Source: Pyrocephalus nanus
Lineage: Eukaryota > Chordata > Aves > Passeriformes > Tyrannidae
Reading direction: 5' to 3'
DNA length: 64,000 bases
Assembly: GCA_038380795.1 (NCBI GenBank)
Contig: CM076259.1
Coordinates: 58,671,938-58,735,937 of the forward strand
Shown here: positions 27,656-38,700 of the stretch, one piece after another
Position numbering within the stretch: the first letter of the stretch is position 1
How the letters are laid out: each line of letters opens with the position of its first letter
Notes under the pieces: model-generated
The model's input: the letters and a program-made list of their open reading frames with translations, nothing else
The model's database searches: none
What the model was told of the DNA's origin: nothing
Translations under genes and position numbers: made by a program

Positions 27656-28463
27656 GGTATTAAATGCGCCGTACCGCGCCTTCAGAGCCTTCACGGGGCA
27701 GGCAGAGCAACAGGGCCCCAGCAACAGGGCCTTAACCCTGACGCCTGCCGGCCCCCAGCGAAGGCTTGCTCGGGGCAGGGCGATGAGGGGAGCAGTGTGA
27801 TGCGGGAGGCAGATCTGTGCGCTCCCTCCAGGGCGCCCCACGACGCCCAGCCGGGCCCGTCGGGGCCGCAGACCCCGCTCTCTGCCCCCATACCAAGCCA
27901 GCGGGGCCAGGGCCGAGCACAGGGGAGGCAGTGTATCCCCGGCGGGGCACAAGCGGCTCCCGGAGCACCGAGGAGCTTCCCCCCGCGCCGCGGGGCGCAT
28001 CCTCGCTTCCCGGCCCCGCCGCGACGCCGACAGCCGAAGCGGCCGTAAACCGGCTTACGCCCAAGGCGATTTGCCCGTAATCCGCTGGGCTTCCCGGGGC
28101 GGGAGGGGCGGCCGGGGAGCCCCCGGGGCGGCGCGGCGGGGCGGGCTCCGCTCCGCGCATCGCCGGACACGGCGGCGGGGATGGGAGCGGCGCGGCAGCT
28201 GCAGGCCGGCTCCCCCGGGAGCCGCGGCTGAGCCCGGTGGCCGTGGGAGGGAGAGGAGCCGGGCGGGGAGGGAGGAGGGGGCCTGGACAGGGCAGGGGGA
28301 GAAAAGGGAGGAGCGGGGCCAGGGTGGGGGAGGACGAGCGGCGCCGGGGAAGCGCTGCCAGCCGGAGCCGAGGCAGCGGCGCGAAGGAGGCGCAGCCCGG
28401 CGGACACGGCTCCGCTGCCCGTCGGCGATCTCCCCGCGGAGGTTGGGGACCTGCTGCGGGGTG

Positions 28464-28520
28464 ATGGAGCAGCATGGGTACCCTTCCTATAGCACTCGCA
28501 GCCCCGCCTGGGAGGAGCTG
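28464..28520 (+). CDS. candidate alternative 5' coding exon of DGKH
   Basis: The ATG has a favourable context (G at -3, G at +4) and opens 19 codons reading MEQHGYPSYSTRSPAWEEL, ending exactly at a GTAGGT donor-like site (28521). The exon would end in phase 0. If spliced to the acceptor-like TAG at 34872-34874, it reads on through ESGK into the DGKH initiator Met in frame. I do not recognise this peptide from any described protein. The frame is also open upstream to 28071, so the true start, or whether the exon is translated at all, is uncertain. It could equally be a non-coding exon or chance. Confidence 0.3.
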
Positions 28521-28858
28521 GTAGGTACATGCGTGCCTTGCCGTTACACAGGCATTTCCTACCCTTTTTCCTGCCTGTATTGTTCAGTCAGGGGGTCGGG
28601 CTGTCATCCTTATCTGTGCCCTCCAGCTCCCCCTTCCCTTCTTCCGACCCCGCTCCACGCCAGAGCCGGGACGCCGGCGCTCGTCCCCTCCCCGCAGTGA
28701 GCGGAGGGGTGGCAGCCTTTCGTCCCCGCCGTGTCCGGCCATTTGCTGGCGGGCTCGTCCCTCTGGGATGCAGGGAGTTCATTGCCCTTTCTGAGTTTCA
28801 CTGTCCGGGTGGAAAGCCTGGGATTAGCACCGAGAGCCTTGCCTCCAACTTTGCCGGT

Positions 28859-28880
28859 GGGGGGGGGGGGGGGAGGGGGG
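28859..28880 (+). repeat. poly-G tract at edge of CpG island A
   Basis: Fifteen consecutive G (28859-28873), one A, then six G. It is capable of G-quadruplex formation, and its length is prone to assembly error. Confidence 0.9.
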
Positions 28881-28900
28881 CGGTGGGTTGGATGTTGATA

Positions 28901-31900
28901 CCATTAAACGCCTTCTCTTAGCATAGCAAAAGCAACGTGTCCAAGCAGCGTTGGGAAGCAGCTTCCAGAAAGACACTTTCCCCCCTTTCTTCTGTAGCCA
29001 GGCTGGAAATCGTTTCCATCGCGTCGGCAAAGTGGGCTGGGGCTGGGCGTACCCTACTGTCACCCTGCTTTGTGGGGTATGGGTAAAGTGTGTGCCTTCG
29101 GGCTGCAACGAAGGGAGGGGAGTGCCCAAACTAGCCGTGAGGAAAGCTGCGGTGCGGTGGCTTTGCGGTTTGTTTGAGCAACTCGAAGACCCTCCTTCCA
29201 ACCAAAGGAAATCATGTCACCGGCATCCTCAGCAGGCGATAAAATCAGATTTCCCTTTTCAGAGCGGTCTGGTCCCGGTCTTGGACTTTTTTCCATTGTG
29301 CAAACACACAGACACACACACACATCAGGCAGGGAAGGCTAAAAATAGGCTTTGGGTAGCTGCTTGGGAGATTTCAGGCTATCTGAAGAGGTCAAGGCTA
29401 GGCTGTTTCTGGCCCTGAACTTGGTGAGGCAACATGAAGCTTGGACCCATGCCACTGCCAGACTCCCCTTTAGATAGCTTTGCCATGTTTTGCTAACTCC
29501 TTGCGTTGGTCCACGGTTTACTTGTAAACCCAGTTTTAAAGAGCAGACAGGAGAGAGCTACACTTTGTCTGGATCACTGTGTGCATTCTCAGGACAGCAG
29601 CTGAGCCCTGGAGCTACCCACAGAGAATTAAGTTTACTCCCTTCCTTGTTATGATTTGTAGCCCTCCCAAATACATTTGTACTATCCTCATTTTTGTTGT
29701 GAAGCTGAACATCCCCCTTCACTGCCCTCTGCAGTCCTCAAGCCCCGAAACTGTTGCCGGAGATGCAGCTGTGATAGGGAAAACAGCTGTATGCGTGTTC
29801 CGGTAACATGGAGCTGATACCGAAAGGATCAGGCAAGAGAAACCCGAGATTTTTGCCTGGAGAGATGAAGACGTCGTGGGAGGAAGGCAGCGAAGCCGAT
29901 TCCCGCGAACGCGTTATCCTATTAAGAAGTGACATTTAAATTGCTGCCGTCATCCAAAACTCAGCTGAAACTCGGGAGGCAGATGGATTGCAGCCCCTCT
30001 CTGCTTGGAAATGCAGAATCCTGGCTGAAACATCCAAACCCTTTTCCTTCTGTGACCAGGGCTTAGATAAACAAGGAGCATTTTTTTTTTTTTTTTTCCT
30101 TTTTCCTCTCCATTTCCCCCTCCCCCATTAAGGGCTAGGATTTGGGTCATGTTTATCATTTCATTGCTGCATTTGTTAAAGAGTACACCCATGAATGCAG
30201 TTTTAAGGTTAACCACTGCACTGATTTCCTTTACCAGACTCTAATTTCAGTTGATCCACTCAATCATTTGCCTGGTAACCTGCCGGTAAAATACATAGTC
30301 TTTGTGGCAAAAGCCACATTGTTCTTTGCATCTGCTCATAAGCAGGCTTTTTATGATAATGGGAGCAAAGGGAGATTTAGGTGAAGATCTGCATGATGAA
30401 GGGGAAAAAATAGTACCGAGACATCTCCCCTGCTCTCAAAACACAGAAAAAAGAGCAGCAGGCTAGGGGAAACTATTTATTGCAGGTTTTGAACCTGTGA
30501 AAATTAATTATCTATGCAAATCATCAGACTATTGGGAATTGCTCTTCTTACAGTTTTTCTGAGAAATAAGTGATGGACATCAAATGCAGCCACAACTCCT
30601 TTGCCTATCCAGTTTGCAGTTGTCTGTGTACTAATTCAAATTTCTATAAAATTCTTTCTTTAACTTGCAAGTCCCTTTTTAATGGAAAACCTCTTCCTGA
30701 ATCCACTCAGAATTGCATTAGGACCCCCCCCCAATGGAGCTAAGTAAATGTGATATAAAATATAAGGCTCATCCTGCATTCTTCCAAGAGAAAATCAATG
30801 GTGTTATACTCAAAATGTGCATAATACATATCTTACAAAGCTCTAGACCCAACTTTGATATTTTTCATGAGACCTGAGTCTTGGCTTTACCTCCCTCTTG
30901 AAATGTGCTAAGTTCTAACACATGTGCAAAGTGTCTTTTTATTTTTATGACCTTCACTTGTTTGGACCTTTTCATTCTGAAGCATGGTTTAGTAAAGTTT
31001 TCTCGACATTGTAACCTACAGGTTACAGGATTGCCTTGGCTAATCCCAAACCAACCACAAGTGATGTAGTTATAGTCTTTAACAGTGGTATGGATACATT
31101 TGTTATATTTTAGCTTCCTCTTTGTTAAGTAAGGAAGCCAAGAAATAATAATATCACGAAGTTGATCCGCAGAGGGAGTTCAGATAGGCAGATGTGAAAT
31201 GAACTCGTTCAGAGTGGGGAGCCCAGTTTAAAACTCTATTTATCACTAACCACCAAAATCAGGAAAGATTCAGTAAAATCTTTTAAACATGCCAAACAGG
31301 GTTAAACATTGTTGACCAGACATATATACCACTATTGATCAAAATCCCCTCAGAACAACTTTTTGAGGTGAAGGATAAAAAAGTATTACCCTTCAGTTTA
31401 TAGATACCAAAGTGACCTAGAGAAAAAGAGGTAAATATGCTTGTTATGAAGGGAATCAATCTTTGAGCTGGAATCAAATAATGCAGTAATCTGTACTATA
31501 AAGTATAATCTCCAGTGCAGATAGAGTGCATGAGTATTTGATTTTTTTTTTCTACATTGCATATGCATTTTATCAACACATATTCTATTACTGGGACTCA
31601 ATGTGGTTGAGTTAAAATATTTTCACAGTGTATATAAAATGTATACATTATCACAATGTAAATAGTGAATAGAAAGAGCAGCTCATCAGCTGATATTAAT
31701 TGCCATAGCGCAAATGATGTCAGCAGAGCTGTTTTTATCAGTAGTATCTGTTGAGCATCTTCCTTTAAATGCCAACTTTTTTTTTAGGCTTTTCACCAGC
31801 CTTCCCTTGCTTTACTTAGGAAATTTAAGGTCATTACTAAGTAATGTGAAATAGAGAATGTTAAATGAAAGACACAGTGCATGCAGATATTGCATGTGTT

Positions 31901-34080
31901 TTAACGGCTGCATATAGTCCCACATTGTTTGAGAGCCTGACTTGCAGAAGTCTAGTGGTACCATTTGTACTACAGTATTCGCAGATATGTTCACTGAGCT
32001 GACATCAATCACCTGGGAGAAATTCAACTGTGAGATGAAGCAATAAAAGTCAAGTTGCAAATCCTTATTGAGGTGAACTTTCATGGCTACCTTAGGCAGC
32101 TTTACTTGGGTAAAAGCTGGAACTGGACCCTGATTTTTGATTAATACTTTTAAAAGAAGAACAAGTGGCAATGGTGAGATCTTTAAAATGTTGTGGATGG
32201 ACAACATATGTTTGTAGAAAAAACTTTCTGTGCAAACATGAATAACTTCTGTACTTTCAACAATGCTTTACACTTACTTGGTTTCTCCATTTTGAAAAAT
32301 GCTGTAAACATTAGGTGACTGCAAATTTTAGAGCCTGTAGTTTTACAGAAGCCACGATATTCTTCTCAGAAACCATATTCACATTGAAATGCACTTGAGG
32401 GACATTTCCTATTATTTGTAGATTAAGGTTATTACTACTAAAATCTTTACCTTAAATAGCCTGAGAGGATGTCCCTAGTAAGTTTGTTTTGTTTTTTTCC
32501 CCATGGCACTGAAGTTTATCAAGATATGATGAAAGAGACTTGCTTGTAAGTGAAAGGCAGGTGCATTCTTTCCTGGTAGCTCCACTTTTTGTTTGGACAG
32601 GGAAGATCACAACAGGGGTGTGAGGATGGATACCCATGCAGGTACCCTCTGTATGGCATAGGAAGTGTGCAGCAGCTAGTGCTGATAATTAAGCTCCTAA
32701 AGGGAACAGAAGTTGAAGAATTGTATTTATTATCTAACAGTAACTAGTGTTGCTCAGCTAGCACTATTTAACTGAGTTGAATTAAACAGTTAGTCAGTCT
32801 TGCTGGTGTTCTGTTAGCACCAAGAGTTCCTCAAATCACAGTTACTATTACATGCAATACATGTTAGCATTACTTAGCAAGCTACGTTTCATTGTCCTCT
32901 TGTGATATTCAATTGCCATTTACCTTCAAAATAATCAAGGAATTGCAGTGAGATGTGTTCTGGCATAATTTGCTATTCCTGAAATTAAGATGGGGAAGAG
33001 AAAAGAAAGGAGGGTGGAAAGACAAAGTGTCCATAGACATTGCTCTTAACTATCTTAGCTGTGCCCTAAATTAATTCACTGGAAGCAATACATACTTGCA
33101 CTTGCTCAAGTTTGATCCATGCTTTTGAAAAAGGAGAAGTCCCTCTCAGGTAAAGAGTGAGACAAGACAGAATTATCCCTTAGTTTCACAATTAGCCTGT
33201 AAGGAAAAGGAGCTATATGAGAACTTCACATATTTTGAGATGTGGCATTAATGGTCAGATTTAGGCCTTATTAGTATTCTAATAGGAAATGTAGGTGATT
33301 TCATCAAAATTCATTTAAAATATAACTTAATAGGTATTTTGACTTTTTTAATGTTACTTTTGATAATTTTTTAAGTGTAACCCAATAGAAGTGATCCTAT
33401 GTGGAGAAGGGTAGTACAATCACATTTGAAGTACCGAGTGCAGCAACACAGAACTAAGCCACGAGACCTGCAAGGCTTCATGGAAATATGTACTTTCCCC
33501 TACTCTGAATAAAAGTCCCAATAAAAGAAACTGGATACTCTGGACTGTATAAAATTAAGACCATGGCCAAATGTCTACAGCATACAATAGGTAGTACACT
33601 GTGGGTTTGTTTCTCACTAACTGCTTTGTATTTAGGTACTCCAGCATTTTATTAAGATATTTCAGTTCCCTTTCTAGAAATATAAATAGAATTGTGGGGA
33701 TATATAAACCACAAGTATTGATTGCTTTCTTATGTTTAATCCAGCCCATGCAGCTAGAAGTTGTGTGTTTTGTTTAGTATTGCTGTGATTTAAACGCTTA
33801 TTTTGAACACTGACTACATACAAGCCACAATAATTTTCGAAGTCCCACAATTCAGAACATGTGGTGACATTTCGAGATCGTGTGAGCTGCCAGATCTGAG
33901 ATTAAAAGGGAAAACTGACCCTTTCTTTCTCCAAAAGTAAAGGCTGCCCTTTTACAAAGACAAAAATTAATAAAATAATACGAAAATTAAGCTTTTAGGA
34001 GAAAACAACTGGAAAGCAATGGATGCATTTGCTAAAACTGTCCAGCGCTTTGGCACTGATGGATAGATACCACGGGGTCG
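28901..34080. other. AT-rich DNA between the two CpG islands
   Basis: No gene was seen. This would be the first intron if the distal exon is real. It contains a short CA repeat (29302-29322), a 17-base T run (30081-30097), an inverted repeat GTAACCT-AC-AGGTTAC at 31011-31026, and two motif-dense candidate regulatory patches (30480-30560 and 31670-31740). Confidence 0.5.
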
Positions 34081-34679
34081 GCTGGCTGGAGGCACAGATT
34101 AGGAATCCATCGCGTTAGATGCCGGCCGTCCCGTCCCGAACAGACATGCTGCGCTCGCAGGGGAGAGCCCTCGGCCGGGACGAGGCAGCGGCTGGGCACG
34201 CCACCCGCGCCCGCAGCCGGCCGCTTTCGCTGCCCTCGCGTTCAGAGCTCGGCCCTCGCCCCACACCGGGGGTGCCCCGGTGCCACAAGGCGCACAGCGG
34301 TGCCCGGCTCAGGGCGGGAGGTGTTCGCTCCGATGCCGCGTCCCACCTCCCGGCCACGCCGGCACATCCGGGGAAGCCCGGGCAGGTGCGGGGGCGCCGG
34401 GAACCCTCCCCGCTCCCTGCTTCGCCCCCGGGACTCGCCCCGGCGCTCACCTGCGGGGCGGGCACCCCCACCCCTGAGGCGGCTCGGCCGGCACCGGCAC
34501 CCGGCGCCCCCTGGAGCCGGCGGCCGCCTGGGCGGCTCCCCGTGGGCAGGGGCGCAGGGGGCCGGGCCCATCCTCCCCGGCCCCGCCCGCCGGCGGGTAG
34601 CGGTGCCCCGGTGCCTGCGAGCGGGCAGAGGCGCCCGGCGTGGCCCGCGGCCCTTCCCCGCAGGCGGGGGCGGCGGAAG

Positions 34680-34874
34680 ATGGCGGCCGGGCGGACCGCC
34701 CCGCTCCGCCGGAGCCTGGCATGCCCCGGCCGCCACCGCCTCCGTCCCCGCCCCCCCGCACCGCCTCTTTCCCCACCCTCCCGCGTCTCCTCCTCCTCCT
34801 CCTCCTCCTCCCCGGGGAGGGGAGCGGCAGCGGCTGCCCTGGCTGAGCCGGGCTCGTGTGCTCTCTCTCGGTAG
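34680..34874 (+). other. upstream open reading frame in the DGKH 5' leader
   Basis: The ATG inside the YY1-like motif has strong context (A at -3, G at +4). It opens a 64-codon frame that is arginine/proline-rich, then has a serine run encoded by the TCC repeat, and stops at TAG 34872-34874, twelve bases before the DGKH ATG and in the same frame. If the start site lies upstream of 34680, this uORF would have to be bypassed by leaky scanning or reinitiation. It is probably regulatory rather than coding for a functional peptide. Confidence 0.4.
34787..34812 (+). repeat. (TCC)n microsatellite in the DGKH 5' leader
   Basis: About eight TCC/CTC triplets directly upstream of the DGKH start codon region; a likely site of length polymorphism. 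Confidence 0.9.
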
Positions 34875-34886
34875 GAGTCCGGGAAG

Positions 34887-35060
34887 ATGGCCGGGGCCGA
34901 GTCGGGGATGAGCGGCGCCGGGATCCCGCAGCAGCCCCAGCCTCAGCCCCCGGCGGCGGCGGCGGGGCCGGCGGACGAGTCGTCGGACAGCGAAGGGGAG
35001 CACGAGGGCCCCCAGAAACTCATCCGGAAAGTGTCCACCTCGGGCCAGATCCGCAGCAAG
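34887..35060 (+). CDS. DGKH: diacylglycerol kinase eta, first coding exon
   Basis: DGK eta is a type II diacylglycerol kinase that phosphorylates diacylglycerol to phosphatidic acid in lipid second-messenger signalling. The exon encodes 58 residues: a low-complexity start with QQPQPQPP (15-22) and AAAA (23-26), an acidic [12 protein letters not shown] patch (31-42), and the conserved [16 protein letters not shown] block (41-56) that precedes the PH domain in DGK eta and delta. SSDSE followed by EGPQKLIRK fits eta better than delta, whose block is preceded by GSPQ. The exon ends AAG|GTAAGG in phase 0. The ATG is the first in frame after the stop at 34872. PH, C1 and catalytic domains lie in later exons outside the window. 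In mammals VWA8 lies upstream and AKAP11 downstream; neither is seen here. Confidence 0.88.
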
Positions 35061-35395
35061 GTAAGGGGGGCAGGAGCTGGCCAGCCCAGCCGCCTTCGGG
35101 GCCGCTTTCTCCATCCCTATTCCAGAGCGGGCTAGCCCGGAGCCGGGGGCGGCCGCTGCATCCCGCCCGCATCCCCGGGAGCGGCGGCGGGGGGGTGAGG
35201 CAGCCGTGCCTCTTCCTTCCTTCCCTCTCCCCTCCTCCCCATCCAGCTGTTGCGTCCACATCTGTCCCCGGCTGGCAGGAAGAGCCCCCCGGGGCGGCGG
35301 GGCTCCGCGGGGCCGGAGGGGAAGCCGCCTGCCCCGGCGACCGGCAGCCGCCCTGCCCTGCCGGGCGTCCTGGGTGTGGGGGAAGCGGCGGGCTG

Positions 35396-35425
35396 CCTCC
35401 CTCCCTCCCTCCCTCCTTCCCTCCG
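35396..35425 (+). repeat. (CCTC)n microsatellite
   Basis: About seven CTCC/CCTT units in the CpG-rich start of intron 1. Confidence 0.9.
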
Positions 35426-35719
35426 GCTCCTCTTCCTTGGCGGCGGGCACCGCTGCCGCGGGATTCCCGCCCTGCTGCTCCTCGGCGCGGGTGGGCTGGC
35501 TCAGCGAGCCCTTCCTCACCAACTTTTTTCATGCCCGCACCTACCCTTTCTTGTTCATCCCTGATGCCAGGGGCCGCCGCCGTACGCCCTGCCAGAGCGG
35601 CAAGCACCGAGCCCGGGGGGGGGACATGTCGGGCTCCCGTTCGGGAGCAGGAGTGCCGCGAGGGAGGGAAATGCGGCTTCCAGTTTGAAAGGCACCTCGC
35701 GGAAAGAGGAGTAAACTTC

Positions 35720-38700
35720 TATACATCCTCGCTCGTGGGACTGGTTACGTAGAGCAGCTGTCAAAATTTCGGCTTCATGCAGTTTTTTGGCTGTCTCGGA
35801 CTGCCGAAGTTAATTCCCAGTGGAATTAATTTTTTTTCCGTGGATGGTGTATTTATATAACTTTTTTTTTCCCCCTGTGAAATCAACAAGCATGCATTTG
35901 AACGCATAAAAATAATGAGACCTGACTTACTTTCTCTGTAGAAGTATCCTGTGACTTCCTACAAAGCGTGGTCCACAGTCAGTGATCCGGTCTGCACAAA
36001 ACCCCATTGGGGAAAGCTTATGGATGCAATGACACCAAGATCAGTTATTTTGCTGGAAGTGTGTTGTTTGAGGGGCAGAGTGACTCAATACAGCCCCAGA
36101 CAGATCAAAGTTATAGCTTAATTTCTACACAGTAGCTCGTGGCATTGTGTCCTTTACAGAGGACCCAATAAAGTTAGTTTGTGGAGTCCTGTCAGATTGG
36201 TGCTGTTCTTCCCTTGAGCTTTTGCTTCACATTAGGTACAAAAGGCAGCCACCTTTAGACAGAAAACTTGGTAGTTAAACAGTAGCATTATTCCATTATG
36301 TGAGGTAGAAAGCAGTTTTTCCCTGAAACCTCCTAAACATGTGTCATTCCATATTATTGCTAAATGTTAATTTTACTTTTGCAGATTTTAGGCCTGACTG
36401 AAATGTTACTATAGTAGACAATATACAACTGTTGCATTGTGTTGGAAATGTAGTTCTGCAGAACCTTTCAGCTTTAACATGCTTCTGTGTGGTGATCTTC
36501 AGAATGTTTTAAAAGTGACAGAACACAATGCCTGTATTAGCTGTAGTGGTGCTAAGTGCATTTGAAGGTTTGCTCTGAGAGAGGTTGATACTTGCATAAG
36601 GAAAATATGCAGATTATTAATGTTGTTGCCTCAGGTTTGTGAGTTCAAGATCCCAGCCAACTCTTGCCAACTGTTATAGATTGGTGGGATATTCTGTATC
36701 TGAGGGCTGTGAATGAATGCAGATCCGCTGAAGATCTAAGACACCTCTACAACGTGATGCTATTGCTTATCTTAGTTTGCTTCTCAGTTCTATTTCTGTG
36801 AATCAGATATATATAGGAAAAACTGTCTGCTGACATAACTGGAGTCATAAAGTGTTGTTTGGTTGCAATTTACAGTGCAACTCCGAATATAAATATCTTT
36901 CTTTCCATTTAATTAAAAGTGATATATCATTGTTAAAGATGAGACCCATGTTAAATAATTCAGTAGCACTTTATTTTATAACTCAGGATGCATTATTTAA
37001 AAGTAGCTATATTTAGACAGACAACTCCCGTTTAGTTTAAGGGTGTTGTATGTTTGCTGTTGTAGTAGTTGGTGATCAGTGGTTACATGAAACCACTAGA
37101 GCAAGGAACATGAGGGAGCTGCTTTTTTGCCCAGCTAGTCCCTTTCATTCAAATTAGATTTGTTAAGCTTCACTGACTTGGTGGATGTGTTTGTAAGCTA
37201 AGGTTTTAATTAAATGGATTGGGTTTGTCTTACATCTAAGAATAGACTTTTGAAAAAACACAAAACATGTATATTACATTTATGATTGATGCTTCTGGGC
37301 CATTTAAGACTGTGCTATTTTTCTCCAGAGGTTGCTTATTTACTTGAGGTATTTCAGCAACATGGTATTGATTCCTTAGCTCAGAACTATACCCAAAAGT
37401 CTCTGCTGGTAATTGTTTTTATTTTACTTAAGGAAGATGTTATTTTTAGATGTTTTGGTACAGTTCATCATTTGTGAAAGCTACCATATGGTGATATTTT
37501 GCAGATAGAATCACTCAGGAGCGGATTTTTTTAACATGTGTATAATAAGATTGAGCAAATATATGTACGAAAGCAAATCTGTTTTCGTAGCACAAGCATA
37601 AGCATAAAGATTTCTAACACCAGTAGTGCTCAAAGGGAGAGAACAAGTTGTGGTGCAAAGAACTGAACTATTCTTTGGGCCAACATTTTGTTTGTCACTA
37701 GGAACTGTTTGCTCAAGCCCATACTTGGTTATAGACGGACACTGCAGCAGTAGATATCTTTAGGGGAGTTAGGACCAAAACTGATTAGCACTTTTGTGAG
37801 GTTAAAGCCAGGATCTTTAAACCTTGTCCTGGAAGTTGTTGCATCTGTGGAGTTTGTGTGTGTTCCCTGAAGGAAATGCAAGCAAATAAATAGGTGACAG
37901 GTACCCTATGAAGTTTAACCCCTTTTGAGCCAAAATCCCTAACAGAGACTGAGGAAACAATTCTTGGTTTTGTCACATCTACTTACTGTTCTTCCTCTTC
38001 CCTGGCCTCCCATTCTGGGAAACCTGAATATTTAATACATAAAAAGTGTGTTGGTTAAAAACATTGTGAGAACTTTGGAAAACTGCAGTTAGTTTTGAAG
38101 CAGTATATGTGACGATGTACTAAAAAGGTTATATTGGAGATTGAAGTCATGGAAAGTTCTCTGTGCATCTGTGTTAAACTTGGCTTCTTCACTTTTAAAG
38201 ATGCTGGTTGAGACAGGCAGCGTCAGTGCCTTCCTTAAACAGATGACTTCAGTTCTTGGGGTTACAGCCTGAAAACTGCCTGTCATCAGCTGGCTTCTAG
38301 TTTCCTTAAAGTTAGTCACTAATGAAAAGTACATTCCTTAAAAAGATGGCCATGCTTCAGTTCTTTATAGCTGGAATGTGTCAAGAAGGGAAGGTTCAAA
38401 TCAGAGCTGACATTTTTGCTCTTTAAATTCTGCTCACCTTGAGGATGGGTAAATTAATAGAGATTAATAAATGAAATAGTCCCTGCATACTTGGAAGCAG
38501 AGTTGTCAAATGAGCACAGTTACAGGTCCCGCTCTTCTCTTGAGTACTCTGCTAAAAAATGGATTTGAAGAATAGCACTTTTATCACTGATGTGGCTTCC
38601 TACTTTAGCGGGTCCATGTCCCGCTAAATGCAAAAGCTCTGCTGGATATGTGTTGTGCTCTCAAATCTGCATTGGGTATCTGTCCTGTGTCTATTTTTGT

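Larger units (their letters stand above)
27660..28900. promoter_or_regulatory. CpG island A, probable distal promoter
   Basis: The AT-rich background changes abruptly to CpG-dense, GC-rich DNA with GC-box (SP1-like) motifs such as ggggcggg near 28096 and 28136, and an NRF1-like ccgcgcatcgc near 28155. No TATA box was seen. Such islands mark vertebrate promoters. It lies 6-7 kb upstream of the DGKH coding exon on the same side, so an alternative DGKH promoter is the simplest reading. A divergent or non-coding transcript is also possible. Long open frames on both strands here reflect base composition and are not reported as genes. Confidence 0.7.
34090..35720 (+). promoter_or_regulatory. DGKH: CpG island B, DGKH promoter and first exon
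   Basis: CpG-dense sequence surrounds the first DGKH coding exon. There is no TATA box. A composite ETS/YY1-type motif, GGAAGATGGCGGC, lies at 34675-34687. AAGATGGCGGC elements typically sit just downstream of the start site in housekeeping-type promoters, so transcription probably starts near 34.65 kb, giving a 5' UTR of roughly 200 bases. A (TCC)n run at 34787-34812 lies in that UTR. Long open frames on both strands here are GC-rich shadows. Confidence 0.8.

Noticed and set aside
27691..28530. 279-codon minus-strand open frame (and overlapping frames) in CpG island A
   Set aside because: P/A/R/G-rich composition, several overlapping open frames on both strands, no domain and no resemblance to the VWA8 N-terminus. 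High GC content removes stop codons by chance.
31011..31026. Inverted repeat GTAACCT-AC-AGGTTAC
   Set aside because: Seven-base arms are expected by chance at this window size; noted only as a small palindrome.
34242..35522. 426-codon minus-strand open frame across the DGKH exon
   Set aside because: GC-rich shadow opposite the recognised exon and its CpG island. It is low complexity with no known domain.
34856..35752. 298-codon plus-strand frame overlapping DGKH exon 1
   Set aside because: It is in a different frame from the conserved [13 protein letters not shown] block and reads through the GTAAGG donor. Composition artefact.
36615..36665. tRNA-like B-box resemblance (gagttcaagatccc), possible SINE head
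   Set aside because: No convincing A-box at the right distance, no clover-leaf and no poly-A or tail; a single motif is not enough.
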